Assembly: GCA_938044705.1 (NCBI GenBank)
Contig: CALIOL010000181.1
Location: 1 to 34,297, forward strand
Length of the DNA stretch: 34,297 bases
Direction of reading: 5' to 3'
Source of the DNA: an uncultured Ilumatobacter sp.
GTDB taxonomy: Bacteria > Actinomycetota > Acidimicrobiia > Acidimicrobiales > Ilumatobacteraceae
Position 1 is the stretch's first letter. Each line of letters begins with the position of its first letter. This document shows, piece by piece, positions 23,465 through 32,266 of this stretch. The translations under genes were made by a program, and so were the position numbers. The notes beneath the pieces were generated by a model that was not told where the DNA came from, did not search any database, and saw nothing but the letters and a program-made list of their open reading frames with translations.

Positions 23465-24415
23465 TCAGCGGTTGCGGAGGCGCTTGCTGAGTTCGTTCAA
23501 CCGTTGCTTCTCGGCACTGGACAGCGCATCCATGCCGACGTCGCTGATCTTGTCGAGCAGCCCGTCCATCTCGGCCTGATCTGTCGGAGACGGGCCGGGT
23601 GGGGGAACGATCTTCGGTGCGGACGCCTCGGGCTCGCGACGCCATGGCCCTTCGACCACGCGTTGGCCGGCGCCGCCCCGCTTCGGACGCTTCGGCGAGG
23701 GCTTCGATCGCTTCGAGCGACGACCGCCACCCGAACCGATCCCCGCGCCGAGCGGGATGTGTGGAATCGGCCACGCGGTAGCGAAGCCGAGCGACCGCCC
23801 TGCACTCAATGCGGCAGCGATCGAGATCAGCAGGAACAAGATGCCGCCCGATGCTCGCGCTCCGGTGAACTGCAGCAACTGCAGCAACGTGAAGACACCG
23901 GCGATCGCCCACAGCGGGATGATCTCAAACCAGCGAACGTTCGGGTAGGTCGCGGCATACACCCAGATTCCCGCGAGGAAGAGTGGGCCGAGTCCGAAGG
24001 TGAAGCTCGTGACGTCCAGGCTCGGGCTCGCCAAACCCAGCAGCGTCAGTGAGATCGAGGGAACCAAGGTGACGGCGAGCACCCACATGAGGAACTTGTT
24101 CCGGCCGAACATGCCTTCGATCTGCTGACCGAACGACCAGAAGAAGGCAATGCTGATGACCACGAAGATGCTGCGGCTACCGCCGAGTCCTTCGGCAACG
24201 GGCCAGGTGAACAGCCGCCAGATCTCGCCGCTGCGAACGGACGGTGCGCTGAAGATCAGTCGGGCCCAGAGCCCTGAAGGGCTTGCTGCCCACAAGAAGA
24301 TCGACAGGATCGAGAGTGCCGTCATGATGTCGACCGTGGTCAGGTCGTATCGGCTCACGCGGAACCAGCCCTCGTTGGGCCGACGGCTGAACATTGCGGC
24401 GAAGTACTGCGACAT
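23465..24415 (-). CDS. Rhomboid-fold membrane protein lacking the protease motif
   Basis: A 316-residue protein with about six membrane helices in ~28-212. The rhomboid landmark EIWRLFTWPV (64-73) is followed by IAFFWSFGQQIEGMFGRNKFL, which corresponds to the family's WRL-T, FG-x-x-LE and G-x-x-RFL positions. The catalytic serine motif GxSG is replaced by GLGPLF (141-146), and the usual His/Asn near helix 2 are missing. It is therefore probably a pseudoprotease of the iRhom/Derlin kind. After a basic, Ser/Pro-rich linker (~228-275), the C-terminus (DGLLDKISDVGMDALSSAEKQRLNELSKRL) matches the short DUF6576-type tail found on bacterial rhomboid proteins. ATG 24415 was chosen over GTG 24454 because of a TANNNT element 9 nt upstream. 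The gene is divergent from uvrC. Confidence 0.72.
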   Translation of the reverse strand: MSQYFAAMFSRRPNEGWFRVSRYDLTTVDIMTALSILSIFLWAASPSGLWARLIFSAPSVRSGEIWRLFTWPVAEGLGGSRSIFVVISIAFFWSFGQQIEGMFGRNKFLMWVLAVTLVPSISLTLLGLASPSLDVTSFTFGLGPLFLAGIWVYAATYPNVRWFEIIPLWAIAGVFTLLQLLQFTGARASGGILFLLISIAAALSAGRSLGFATAWPIPHIPLGAGIGSGGGRRSKRSKPSPKRPKRGGAGQRVVEGPWRREPEASAPKIVPPPGPSPTDQAEMDGLLDKISDVGMDALSSAEKQRLNELSKRLRNR

Positions 24416-24424
24416 CAGCTGACC

Positions 24425-24430
24425 ACGGTA
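24425..24430 (-). promoter_or_regulatory. -10 element of the rhomboid-like gene (leaderless)
   Basis: On the minus strand TACCGT ends 9 nt before the ATG at 24415, with no Shine-Dalgarno sequence. Confidence 0.4.
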
Positions 24431-24534
24431 CCTGCACCTCGGCGGCCCGAACACGTCACTGCGTCACGTCCTGCACATCTCGCTGCGATCGCAGCGCCCA
24501 CAATTCAGTCGGTACGGCGGCGTCGCAGTGCACG

Positions 24535-24540
24535 TAGCCT
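24535..24540 (+). promoter_or_regulatory. -10 element of uvrC (leaderless)
   Basis: TAGCCT ends 8 nt before the ATG at 24549. It argues for this start rather than the GTG at 24528, which would lie upstream of the transcript start. No SOS box was found in the preceding 100 nt. Confidence 0.5.
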
Positions 24541-24548
24541 CAGCTCCG

Positions 24549-26477
24549 ATGGTCACGCGCCCGCCAGCCGGAACGATCCCCGACGAGCCTGGCTCGTACC
24601 AGTTCAAGGACCGTCACGGACGTGTGATCTACGTCGGTAAGGCCTCGAGTCTGCGTCAGCGGCTCTCGAACTACTTCCAGAATCCGCGCAACATGCATCC
24701 GCGGACGGCGCAGATGGTGGAAACCGCTGACTCGGTCGAGTGGACGATCGTGCGCAACGAGGTCGAAGCCTTGATGCTCGAGTACTCGCTGATCAAGGAA
24801 CACGATCCGCGGTTCAACGTTCGGTTGCGGGACGACAAGAGCTATCCGTTCCTGGCGGTGACGAACAGCGACGTCTGGCCGCGTGCGGTGGTCATGCGCG
24901 GTACGAAGAAGAAGGGCACTCGCTACTTCGGGCCGTACGCGCACGCCTACGCAATCCGGGACACGCTCGATCTGCTGCTGCGCAGCTTCCCGATCCGCAC
25001 GTGCAGTCAGAACAAGTTCAACGAGCACGAGCGCCTCGGTCGGCCGTGTCTGCTGTTCCATATCGAGAAGTGCTCGGGGCCGTGCGTCGGGGAGATCGAG
25101 GAGATGGAGTACCGCCAGCTCGTGACCGAGCTCTGCGAGTTCCTCGATGGCGACACCGACGAGATCGTGAACCGGCTCGATGTCGAGATGCGCAACGCAG
25201 CTGGCGACCTCGACTTCGAGAAAGCAGCACGTCTTCGCGATCGGCTCGAAGCGGTGCGCAAGGCCATCGCGAAACAGCAGATGGTCGCGGACAAGAACGA
25301 GGACCTCGACGTGATCGGCATCGCCGAAGACGAACTCGAGGCTTCCGTTCAGGTGTTCTACGTTCGCAAGGGCCGGGTCATGGGTCGTAAGGGGTTCATC
25401 CTCGACAAGGTGGAGGCGCTGACGCCGGGTTTGCTCATCGATCGCATTCTCGAGTCGATGTACGGCGAGGAGCCCGTCGTAGGGATCCCGAAGCAGGTGT
25501 TGGTGCCGTACGAGCCTGACGATGCCGACACGTACGAGCAGTGGTTGGAGATGGTGCGCGGTTCGAAGGTGCAGGTGCGCGTGCCGCAGCGCGGCGACAA
25601 GAAGGCGCTGCTCGACACCGTGACGCTCAACGCGAAGGAAGAGTTCACCCGGCATCGGATGAAGCGTGCGAGCGACCACAACACTCGAAGTCGCGCGCTC
25701 ACCGAGCTCCAGAAGCACCTCGACCTGCCCGAAGCACCGTTGCGCATCGAGTGCTACGACATGGCGCACCTCCAGGGCACCGACTACGTCGGCTCGATGG
25801 TGGTGCTCGAAGACGGACTGCCTGCCAAGCGGGAGTATCGCCGCTTCAAGGTGAACGGTGTCGGCGGCGACGAGGTCGGCCACGGAAGCGATGACTACGC
25901 GGCGATGGCCGAGGTGGTGCGCAGGAGGCTGACCGCCTACCTCGTCGAGCGTGACAAACCAGTCGACGAGCGTGTCGGCCCCGAGGACGACGGCAAAGCC
26001 GATGGCTCGGGCAAGAAGGAGCGCAAGTCGGGGAAGTTCGCATACCCGCCGCAACTCCTGCTGGTCGATGGTGGCAAGGGGCAGGTGAGCGCGACCCAGG
26101 CCGTGGTCGTGGAGCTCGGCTTGGAAGACGAGATCCCGGTGGCGGGGTTGGCGAAGCGCTTCGAGGAGATCTACGTGCCGGGTCGGTCCGCTCCGGTCGA
26201 GATCCCGCGCGGTTCGGACGCACTGTTCATGCTGCAGCGGATCCGGGACGAAGCACACCGGTTCGCGAACACGTTCCACCGGGAGCGTCGAAGCAAAGGC
26301 ATGACCGTCAGTGCGCTCGACGACATCCCCGGCCTGGGGGAGGTTCGCAAGAAGAAGTTGACCAAGGCAATGGGTGGCGTCAACGCGGTGAAGCGGGCGA
26401 GCCTCGAAGAGTTGAAGGCCAACAGCTTTTTGCCCGATGCGGTCGCTGAAGCAATTCACGAGAAGTTCCACTCCTGA
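24549..26477 (+). CDS. uvrC: Excinuclease ABC subunit UvrC
   Basis: UvrC makes both incisions in nucleotide excision repair after UvrB has bound the lesion. The 642-residue protein has a GIY-YIG nuclease domain (~8-90: PGSYQFKDRHGRVIYVGKA, LSNYF). A Cys-bearing region follows (SFPIRTCS, EKCSGPCVG). A UVR domain at ~220-242 (DLDFEKAARLRDRLEAVRKA) binds UvrB. The RNase H-like second nuclease has IECYDMAHLQGTDYVGS (Asp and His kept, Ser of the usual DISH changed to Ala) and LLLVDGGKGQ. Tandem helix-hairpin-helix motifs lie at ~590-642 (IPGLGEVRKKKL). Length and order are standard. An Asp/Lys-rich insert (~475-495, EDDGKADGSGKKERKSG) is mildly unusual. It is convergent with the LLM gene. Confidence 0.97.
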   Translation: MVTRPPAGTIPDEPGSYQFKDRHGRVIYVGKASSLRQRLSNYFQNPRNMHPRTAQMVETADSVEWTIVRNEVEALMLEYSLIKEHDPRFNVRLRDDKSYPFLAVTNSDVWPRAVVMRGTKKKGTRYFGPYAHAYAIRDTLDLLLRSFPIRTCSQNKFNEHERLGRPCLLFHIEKCSGPCVGEIEEMEYRQLVTELCEFLDGDTDEIVNRLDVEMRNAAGDLDFEKAARLRDRLEAVRKAIAKQQMVADKNEDLDVIGIAEDELEASVQVFYVRKGRVMGRKGFILDKVEALTPGLLIDRILESMYGEEPVVGIPKQVLVPYEPDDADTYEQWLEMVRGSKVQVRVPQRGDKKALLDTVTLNAKEEFTRHRMKRASDHNTRSRALTELQKHLDLPEAPLRIECYDMAHLQGTDYVGSMVVLEDGLPAKREYRRFKVNGVGGDEVGHGSDDYAAMAEVVRRRLTAYLVERDKPVDERVGPEDDGKADGSGKKERKSGKFAYPPQLLLVDGGKGQVSATQAVVVELGLEDEIPVAGLAKRFEEIYVPGRSAPVEIPRGSDALFMLQRIRDEAHRFANTFHRERRSKGMTVSALDDIPGLGEVRKKKLTKAMGGVNAVKRASLEELKANSFLPDAVAEAIHEKFHS

Positions 26478-26507
26478 TCGCCGCCGGTCGCGCGGAGCGG
26501 GGCGGAG

Positions 26508-27419
26508 TCAGCTGAGCTGGCTGATGATGTCGCCAGCGAATCGCTGATATGCAGCAACACGGGCATTGGCGTCCGCGCCGAGCGTGAAGTCTGGGACGAT
26601 GACCTCGTCGAAGCCCAGCTCGGCGTACCGACCGAGCTGTTCCACGAGGTGATCGTCTGAGCCGGCGATCGTTCGGTCGCCCATCGGCGCCTCGAGCGCC
26701 TTGCTGACCTTGTCCGGGTCGTCCTCCATGAACACCAAGGCCTGGACCGACGTGTGCAGTGAGTCGGGGTCGGTGCCGGCCGATTCGCATGCGTCGGCGA
26801 ACGTGCGGCGGCGCTCAGCTGCCAAGTCCGGCGCACCCCACGTGTTCCACTCCTGAGCGAAACGTGCGGTGATCTTCAGCATTCGCGGGCTGCCGGTGCC
26901 CACGAGGATCGGGAGCTTGTCCTGAACGGGGCGCGGCTCGCACGGTGCATCGGTGACGTCGTAAAAGTCGCCCGAGAACGTCGTCCGTTCTTCGTCGAGC
27001 ATCGAGCGGACGATTTCGATCGACTCTTCGAATCGGCTGACGCGAGTGCCTGGGGCCTCGAGGTCGATGCCGAAGGCTCGGTGTTCGTTGATCTGCCACC
27101 CGGCGCCGAGCCCCAGCGTGAATCGTCCGTTCGACAGTTGATCGATGGTGGCGGCACGGTTGGCGAGGAGGGCGGGGTGATGGATCGAGGTCGGGGCGAC
27201 GAGCGGACCGAGCCGAAGCCGTTCGGTCACGGCGGCGACAGCAGGAAGGATCGCCCAGCACTCGTGCACGTCGCCGGGCTCGAACGATTCGTCCCCGGTG
27301 TTGGGCATGTAGTGGTCCGCGTACCACAGGCAATGCCAGTCGCCGGCGTCCGCGAACCTTGCAAGGTCGAGCACCTCTGCAGGAGGTCGAGACGGGTTCG
27401 GCCAGATCGAGAACTTCAC
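26508..27419 (-). CDS. LLM-class (F420-dependent type) oxidoreductase
   Basis: A 303-residue TIM-barrel protein of the luciferase-like monooxygenase superfamily. Visible parts are the N-terminal MKFSIWPNP strand, WYADHYMP, LRLGPLVAPTSIHHPALLANRAATIDQLSNGRFTLGLGAGW (cofactor-binding core), the ILVGTGSPRMLKITARFAQEWNTW segment, and the closing FDEVIVPDF. The pattern is closest to the actinobacterial group predicted to use coenzyme F420. The substrate is unknown. The GTG start at 27419 is supported by TACGGT 7 nt upstream. The gene is divergent from the methyltransferase with only 23 nt between the two start codons, so the pair may be co-regulated. Confidence 0.88.
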   Translation of the reverse strand: MKFSIWPNPSRPPAEVLDLARFADAGDWHCLWYADHYMPNTGDESFEPGDVHECWAILPAVAAVTERLRLGPLVAPTSIHHPALLANRAATIDQLSNGRFTLGLGAGWQINEHRAFGIDLEAPGTRVSRFEESIEIVRSMLDEERTTFSGDFYDVTDAPCEPRPVQDKLPILVGTGSPRMLKITARFAQEWNTWGAPDLAAERRRTFADACESAGTDPDSLHTSVQALVFMEDDPDKVSKALEAPMGDRTIAGSDDHLVEQLGRYAELGFDEVIVPDFTLGADANARVAAYQRFAGDIISQLS

Positions 27420-27426
27420 TCGAGCG

Positions 27427-27432
27427 ACCGTA
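27427..27432 (-). promoter_or_regulatory. -10 element of the LLM gene, overlapping the opposite promoter
   Basis: On the minus strand TACGGT ends 7 nt before the GTG at 27419. Its first two bases are shared with the plus-strand -10 element at 27431-27436. Confidence 0.55.
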
Positions 27433-27436
27433 CCCT
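27431..27436 (+). promoter_or_regulatory. -10 element of the methyltransferase gene, overlapping the opposite promoter
   Basis: TACCCT ends 6 nt before the GTG at 27443. The central GTAC makes both strands read TA at the same place, so RNA polymerase cannot open both promoters at once. Confidence 0.55.
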
Positions 27437-27442
27437 GACCTG

Positions 27443-28168
27443 GTGACGGACGACCTCTGGGAGACCCACGCTGACTGGTGGATCGATGGGTTCACCGATG
27501 GTGTGGATCCCGAGTACGTCGAACAGATCATGCCGCTCGCGGCGGGGGAGCTCGCTGGTGCACGGACGGTGCTGGACATCGGTTGTGGCGATGGGCAGAT
27601 CGCTCGACTCGCCGCAAGTGACGGGGCGACGGTCGTCGGGGTCGACCCGACCTGGAATTGCGTGCGGGTGGCTGCCGAGCGCGGCGGGGGACCGGCGTTC
27701 GTGCGGTCTGGTGCGGCCGCACTGCCCTTCGCTGACGGTTCTTTCGAGGTGGCGGTTGCGTGCCTCGTGTTCGAACACATCGACGACGTCGACGACGCGA
27801 TTGCCGAGGTCGCCCGAGTGGTGCAGCCCGGCGGGCGCTTCTGCTTCTTCTTGAACCACCCGATTCTGCAAGCGCCGGGCAGCGTGTGGGTCGACGACCA
27901 CATGGTCGACCCGCCGGAGCAGTACTGGCGGCTCGGCCCGTACCTCGATGAGACCGAGACGACGGAGGAAGTCGAGCTGGGGGTGTGGATTCGGTTCATT
28001 CATCGCCCGATGTCGCGGTATCTCAACGCGCTCGCAACGAACGGGCTCACGCTGGAGTGGATGTCCGAGCCGGCTCCGCCTCCCGGGTTTCTCGAGCAGG
28101 CCCCGGGGTACGCCGCCAGCGCGGCATTCCCGCGGCTGTTGTACATGCGCCTCGTGAAATCAGCTTGA
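27443..28168 (+). CDS. Class I SAM-dependent methyltransferase
   Basis: A 241-residue soluble protein with the Rossmann methyltransferase core. Motif I is VLDIGCGDGQIARLAA (~43-58). An acidic strand end GVDPTWNC follows, then ALPFADGSFEVAVACLVFEHIDD (Methyltransf_11-type motif with the aromatic/acidic post-II segment), and VVQPGGRFCFFLNHP. The C-terminal third (WRLGPYLDETETTEEVELGVWIRFIHRPMSRYLNAL) probably forms the substrate lid, with no clue to the acceptor. The GTG at 27443 was chosen because the protein's conserved start and the -10 element agree on it. It ends 16 nt before rapZ, which has its own -10 element. Confidence 0.85.
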   Translation: MTDDLWETHADWWIDGFTDGVDPEYVEQIMPLAAGELAGARTVLDIGCGDGQIARLAASDGATVVGVDPTWNCVRVAAERGGGPAFVRSGAAALPFADGSFEVAVACLVFEHIDDVDDAIAEVARVVQPGGRFCFFLNHPILQAPGSVWVDDHMVDPPEQYWRLGPYLDETETTEEVELGVWIRFIHRPMSRYLNALATNGLTLEWMSEPAPPPGFLEQAPGYAASAAFPRLLYMRLVKSA

Positions 28169-28172
28169 CCAC

Positions 28173-28178
28173 TACGAT
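28173..28178 (+). promoter_or_regulatory. -10 element of rapZ (leaderless)
   Basis: TACGAT ends 6 nt before the ATG at 28185, in the 16-nt gap after the methyltransferase stop. No Shine-Dalgarno sequence is present. Confidence 0.5.
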
Positions 28179-28184
28179 CGTCCC

Positions 28185-29030
28185 ATGGCCGACATCGCAC
28201 TCATCACCGGGATGTCCGGGGCGGGGCGGTCCGGTACGGCAGATGTGCTCGAGGACCTGGGCTGGTACGTCGTCGACAATCTTCCCACTGCGTTGATCGG
28301 CACGATCGTCGATCTCGCAGCGAAGCCGGGGAGCGACATCGCCCGCCTGGCGCTCGTCGGAGGCCGCCAACACGACGTGCTGCTGGAGAAGATCGGCGAG
28401 GTCCGTGCGAGTGGTCACCGCGTCCGAGTGGTGTTCCTCGACGCATCGACGCCCGAGCTGGTCCGTCGGTACAACGCAACCCGCCGCCGCCATCCGCTCG
28501 CCGATCAGGTCGAAGGACTTGTCGAGTCGATCGAACTCGAACGCGAGCGCCTCGATCCGGCGCGAGCGGCCGCTGATCTCGTGGTCGACACCACCGATCT
28601 CAACGTCCACCAGCTGAAAGATCGCATCGTCGACGCGTTCTCCTCGTCGACGGATTCGCGACTCCAGGTGTCGGTCGAGAGTTTCGGTTTCAAGCACGGA
28701 CTACCGCTCGATGCCGACATGGTCCTGGACGTGCGGTTCCTCCCCAATCCGCACTGGGTTCCCGACCTGCGTCCACTGACGGGTCACGATCCCAAGGTTC
28801 GAGATCACGTCTTGGAGACAGCGGCGGGTTCGGAGTTCGTCGATCGGCTCGATGATCTGTTGGTGTCGCTGCTGCCGCAGTACGAAAAAGAGGGGCGCTC
28901 CTATCTCACGGTGGCGATCGGCTGCACGGGTGGCCGGCACCGTTCGGTCGCCACGGCGGAGGAAATCGCGGCTCGTCTGCGCGGCCGCGGAGTGGCGGTT
29001 CGAGTGGCTCACCGCGACGTCGCCCGCTGA
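28185..29030 (+). CDS. rapZ: RapZ/YvcJ-family nucleotide-binding protein
   Basis: A 281-residue protein. RapZ is an RNA-binding adaptor that controls glmS small RNAs in E. coli. In Gram-positives the homologue YvcJ is a nucleotide hydrolase of less clear role. Walker A reads GMSGAGRSGTA, where Arg stands for the usual Lys, as is normal for actinobacterial homologues. EDLGWYVVDNLP follows directly. The C-terminal domain has the conserved SFGFKHGLPLDADMVLDVRFLPNPHW and AIGCTGGRHRSVATAE. In most Actinobacteria it lies between uvrC and yvcK-whiA-gap. Here uvrC and rapZ are separated by two genes, and the next gene is already gap. Confidence 0.95.
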   Translation: MADIALITGMSGAGRSGTADVLEDLGWYVVDNLPTALIGTIVDLAAKPGSDIARLALVGGRQHDVLLEKIGEVRASGHRVRVVFLDASTPELVRRYNATRRRHPLADQVEGLVESIELERERLDPARAAADLVVDTTDLNVHQLKDRIVDAFSSSTDSRLQVSVESFGFKHGLPLDADMVLDVRFLPNPHWVPDLRPLTGHDPKVRDHVLETAAGSEFVDRLDDLLVSLLPQYEKEGRSYLTVAIGCTGGRHRSVATAEEIAARLRGRGVAVRVAHRDVAR

Positions 29031-29159
29031 CCCGGAACGAACCGGGAACGTTGCGCGTCGTCCTTCCGGACGGCCCGCTACAGTCGACCCGGTTCGCAAT
29101 CGTGTCAACCGACACGGCATCCCCCGCAAGCAAGCAACACCAAGAAGGAAAATCCCACC

Positions 29160-30173
<1,014 letters not shown>

Positions 30174-30189
30174 CGAGCGCACGAACTTC

Positions 30190-31308
30190 ATGAGCGAGAT
30201 CCCGAAGCTCGAGGATCTGGAGTCGGCGTTGGGTGACCTCGCCGGCAAGCGGATTCTGGTGCGCACCGACTTCAACGTCCCGATGGACGACGACGGCTCG
30301 ATCGTCGACGACTTTCGGATCAAGGCGGCACTCCCGACCATCAACTGGCTGACCGAACGTGGCGCGAGTGTCGTGACGGCCAGCCACCTGGGTCGCCCGA
30401 AGGGTGAGCCGAACCCCAAGTATTCGATGGATCCGGTGCGCGCTCGACTTGCCGAGCTCGCACCGGGTGTCGAGCTGCTCGAGAACCTCCGCTTCGACGC
30501 AGGCGAGACCGGGAACGACGCATCGTTCGTCGCGCAACTGATCGAAGGAGTCGACGGCTACGTCAACGACGCGTTCGGTGCGTCGCACCGATCGCACGCG
30601 TCGATCGTCGGTCCTCCTCAACACGTTCCGTCGGCGATGGGGCGGCTGCTGGAGAACGAAGTCGAGGTGTTGCTCGGTCTGCGCAACAAGCCCAAGCGGC
30701 CATTCGTCGCCGTGCTCGGCGGCGCGAAGGTGTCGGACAAGCTCGGTGTGATCGAAGCACTTCTCGATGTCGTCGACGAGATCGTGATCGGCGGTGCGAT
30801 GTGCTTCACCTTCTTCCTGGCACAGGGCAAGACCGTGGGCGCATCGCTCCACGAGCCCGACCAGGTCGACGTCTGCAAGGGCCTGCTCGCGAAGGCGACG
30901 GAGATGGGCAAGACAATCCACCTCCCCGATGACGTGACGGGTACCGATGCGCAGGGCAACTTTGCGCAATTCGGTTCGCGTCTCGGCGAGGGTTCCGTCG
31001 GCTACGACATCGGCCCCGGATCGGCAGCAGCATTCACCGACGTGATCATGGACGCCCGCATGGTGTTCTGGAACGGTCCCATGGGAATGTTCGAAGACGA
31101 GCGATTCGCCTCGGGTACCCGGACTGTCGCGCAGGCAATGGCCGACACAAAGGCGTTCACCGTGGTCGGCGGTGGCGATTCTGCGGCCGCCCTCGCTCAG
31201 TTCAAGCTCGATGATGAGGTCTCCCACGTCTCGACCGGCGGGGGAGCCAGTCTCGAACTGCTCGAAAACGGCGACCTGCCGGGCCTCGCCGCGCTGCGTG
31301 GCGCCTGA
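30190..31308 (+). CDS. pgk: Phosphoglycerate kinase, short form
   Basis: It transfers phosphate from 1,3-bisphosphoglycerate to ADP. The N-domain has RTDFNVP (25-31), SHLGRPKG and ENLRFDAGETGND. The C-domain has VLGGAKVSDKLG, FWNGPMGMFE, VVGGGDSAAAL and STGGGASLELL. At 372 residues it is about 20-30 shorter than most bacterial forms. The missing part lies between the RPKG loop and the LLEN strand, where KYSMDPVRARLAELAPGVELLEN replaces the longer helix-strand unit. The active-site residues are unaffected. The gene begins 16 nt after gap with no clear Shine-Dalgarno sequence and is followed by tpi after 40 nt. Confidence 0.97.
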   Translation: MSEIPKLEDLESALGDLAGKRILVRTDFNVPMDDDGSIVDDFRIKAALPTINWLTERGASVVTASHLGRPKGEPNPKYSMDPVRARLAELAPGVELLENLRFDAGETGNDASFVAQLIEGVDGYVNDAFGASHRSHASIVGPPQHVPSAMGRLLENEVEVLLGLRNKPKRPFVAVLGGAKVSDKLGVIEALLDVVDEIVIGGAMCFTFFLAQGKTVGASLHEPDQVDVCKGLLAKATEMGKTIHLPDDVTGTDAQGNFAQFGSRLGEGSVGYDIGPGSAAAFTDVIMDARMVFWNGPMGMFEDERFASGTRTVAQAMADTKAFTVVGGGDSAAALAQFKLDDEVSHVSTGGGASLELLENGDLPGLAALRGA

Positions 31309-31348
31309 ACGCTGACAAGATTCCACCGACTACTCCTGAGGCCGATCA

Positions 31349-32122
31349 ATGACCAACCGCACTCCACTCATCTCCGGCAACTGGAAGATGAACCTCAACC
31401 ATTTCGAGGCGATCCAGACGGTGCAGAAGCTGCACTACCTCGTGCCCAAGGAGACCTTCGAAGGCGTTGAGGTGTCGATCCACCCGCCGTTCACCGACAT
31501 CCGTTCGATTCAGACCTTGATCGAAAGCGAAGACCTGGACTTCTCACTCGGCGCACAGCACTGTCACTTCGAAGACAGTGGGGCGTTCACCGGTGAAGTG
31601 TCTCCAGGGTTCCTCGCCAAGCTCAACACGAAGTATGTGATCTGCGGCCACAGCGAGCGTCGCGAGATTTTTGGTGAGACCGATGAGATGGTGAACGCCA
31701 AGGTCCTGTCGATCCTGAGACATGAGATGACGCCGATCCTTTGTTGCGGCGAAACGCTTGCCGAGCGCGAGGCAGGCGAGATGGAAGCGAAGGTGCTCGG
31801 GCAGATCGAGGCGGGTCTGGCGGGCGTGTCGAACGAGCAGATCGCGTCGATGGTCATCGCCTACGAGCCGATCTGGGCGATCGGGACGGGTAAGACGGCG
31901 ACCGCTGAGGACGCTCAGGCTGCTTGTGCCGCAGTGCGTGGAAAGATTCGCGCCATGACCGACGACGCCACAGCTGACTCGGTGCGGATCCAGTACGGCG
32001 GGTCCGTTAAGGGTGGCAACGCTGCTGAACTGATGGGACAGCCGGATATCGACGGCGCCCTCGTCGGTGGCGCCAGCCTCGATCCCGACGAATTCGCTCG
32101 AGTCATCCAGTTCAACGGCTGA
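31349..32122 (+). CDS. tpiA: Triosephosphate isomerase
   Basis: It interconverts dihydroxyacetone phosphate and glyceraldehyde 3-phosphate. The 257-residue TIM barrel has Asn11 and Lys13 in GNWKMN, His101 in ICGHSERR, the catalytic Glu173 in AYEPIWAIGTGKTAT, and the phosphate-binding YGGSVKGGNAAEL. TGAGG about 9 nt before the ATG serves as ribosome binding site. It closes the gap-pgk-tpi operon. The secG gene often found next in Actinobacteria is not there. Confidence 0.97.
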   Translation: MTNRTPLISGNWKMNLNHFEAIQTVQKLHYLVPKETFEGVEVSIHPPFTDIRSIQTLIESEDLDFSLGAQHCHFEDSGAFTGEVSPGFLAKLNTKYVICGHSERREIFGETDEMVNAKVLSILRHEMTPILCCGETLAEREAGEMEAKVLGQIEAGLAGVSNEQIASMVIAYEPIWAIGTGKTATAEDAQAACAAVRGKIRAMTDDATADSVRIQYGGSVKGGNAAELMGQPDIDGALVGGASLDPDEFARVIQFNG

Positions 32123-32167
32123 GTTTTCCGGAGGCGTGCTCGTGCGTCGTGCGTGGCGTCGAGCCGT

Positions 32168-32188
32168 CTGACCTGCTTAAAGCGTCAG
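32168..32188 (+). terminator. Possible terminator after tpiA
   Basis: CTGAC (32168-32172) and GTCAG (32184-32188) pair around an inner GC stem and a TTAAA loop, followed by TTTCG. The stem is short and bulged, so the call is weak, but it lies where the glycolytic operon should end. Confidence 0.4.
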
Positions 32189-32230
32189 TTTCGCCGTCAA
32201 ATTGATTAACGCAACGGAAACAGCGGACCT

Positions 32231-32260
32231 CTACCGCTCGGTAGGTCATGCTGCTATGGT
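32231..32260 (+). promoter_or_regulatory. Promoter and operator-like palindrome of the ABC substrate-binding gene
   Basis: An extended -10 (TGC-TATGGT, 32252-32260) would start transcription near 32267. CTACCG-CT-CGGTAG (32231-32244) is a perfect 6+6 inverted repeat lying on the -35 region, in the right place for a repressor. Confidence 0.5.
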
Positions 32261-32266
32261 CACCAA

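Noticed and set aside
24540-26471. 643-codon open frame antisense to uvrC
   Set aside because: Same reasoning: it has no domain, no promoter or ribosome binding site, and the opposite strand encodes a complete UvrC.
28208-28240. RapZ Walker A with Arg in place of Lys as a defect
   Set aside because: GAGR is the usual form in actinobacterial RapZ homologues from family knowledge, so it is not an anomaly like the one in UvrA.
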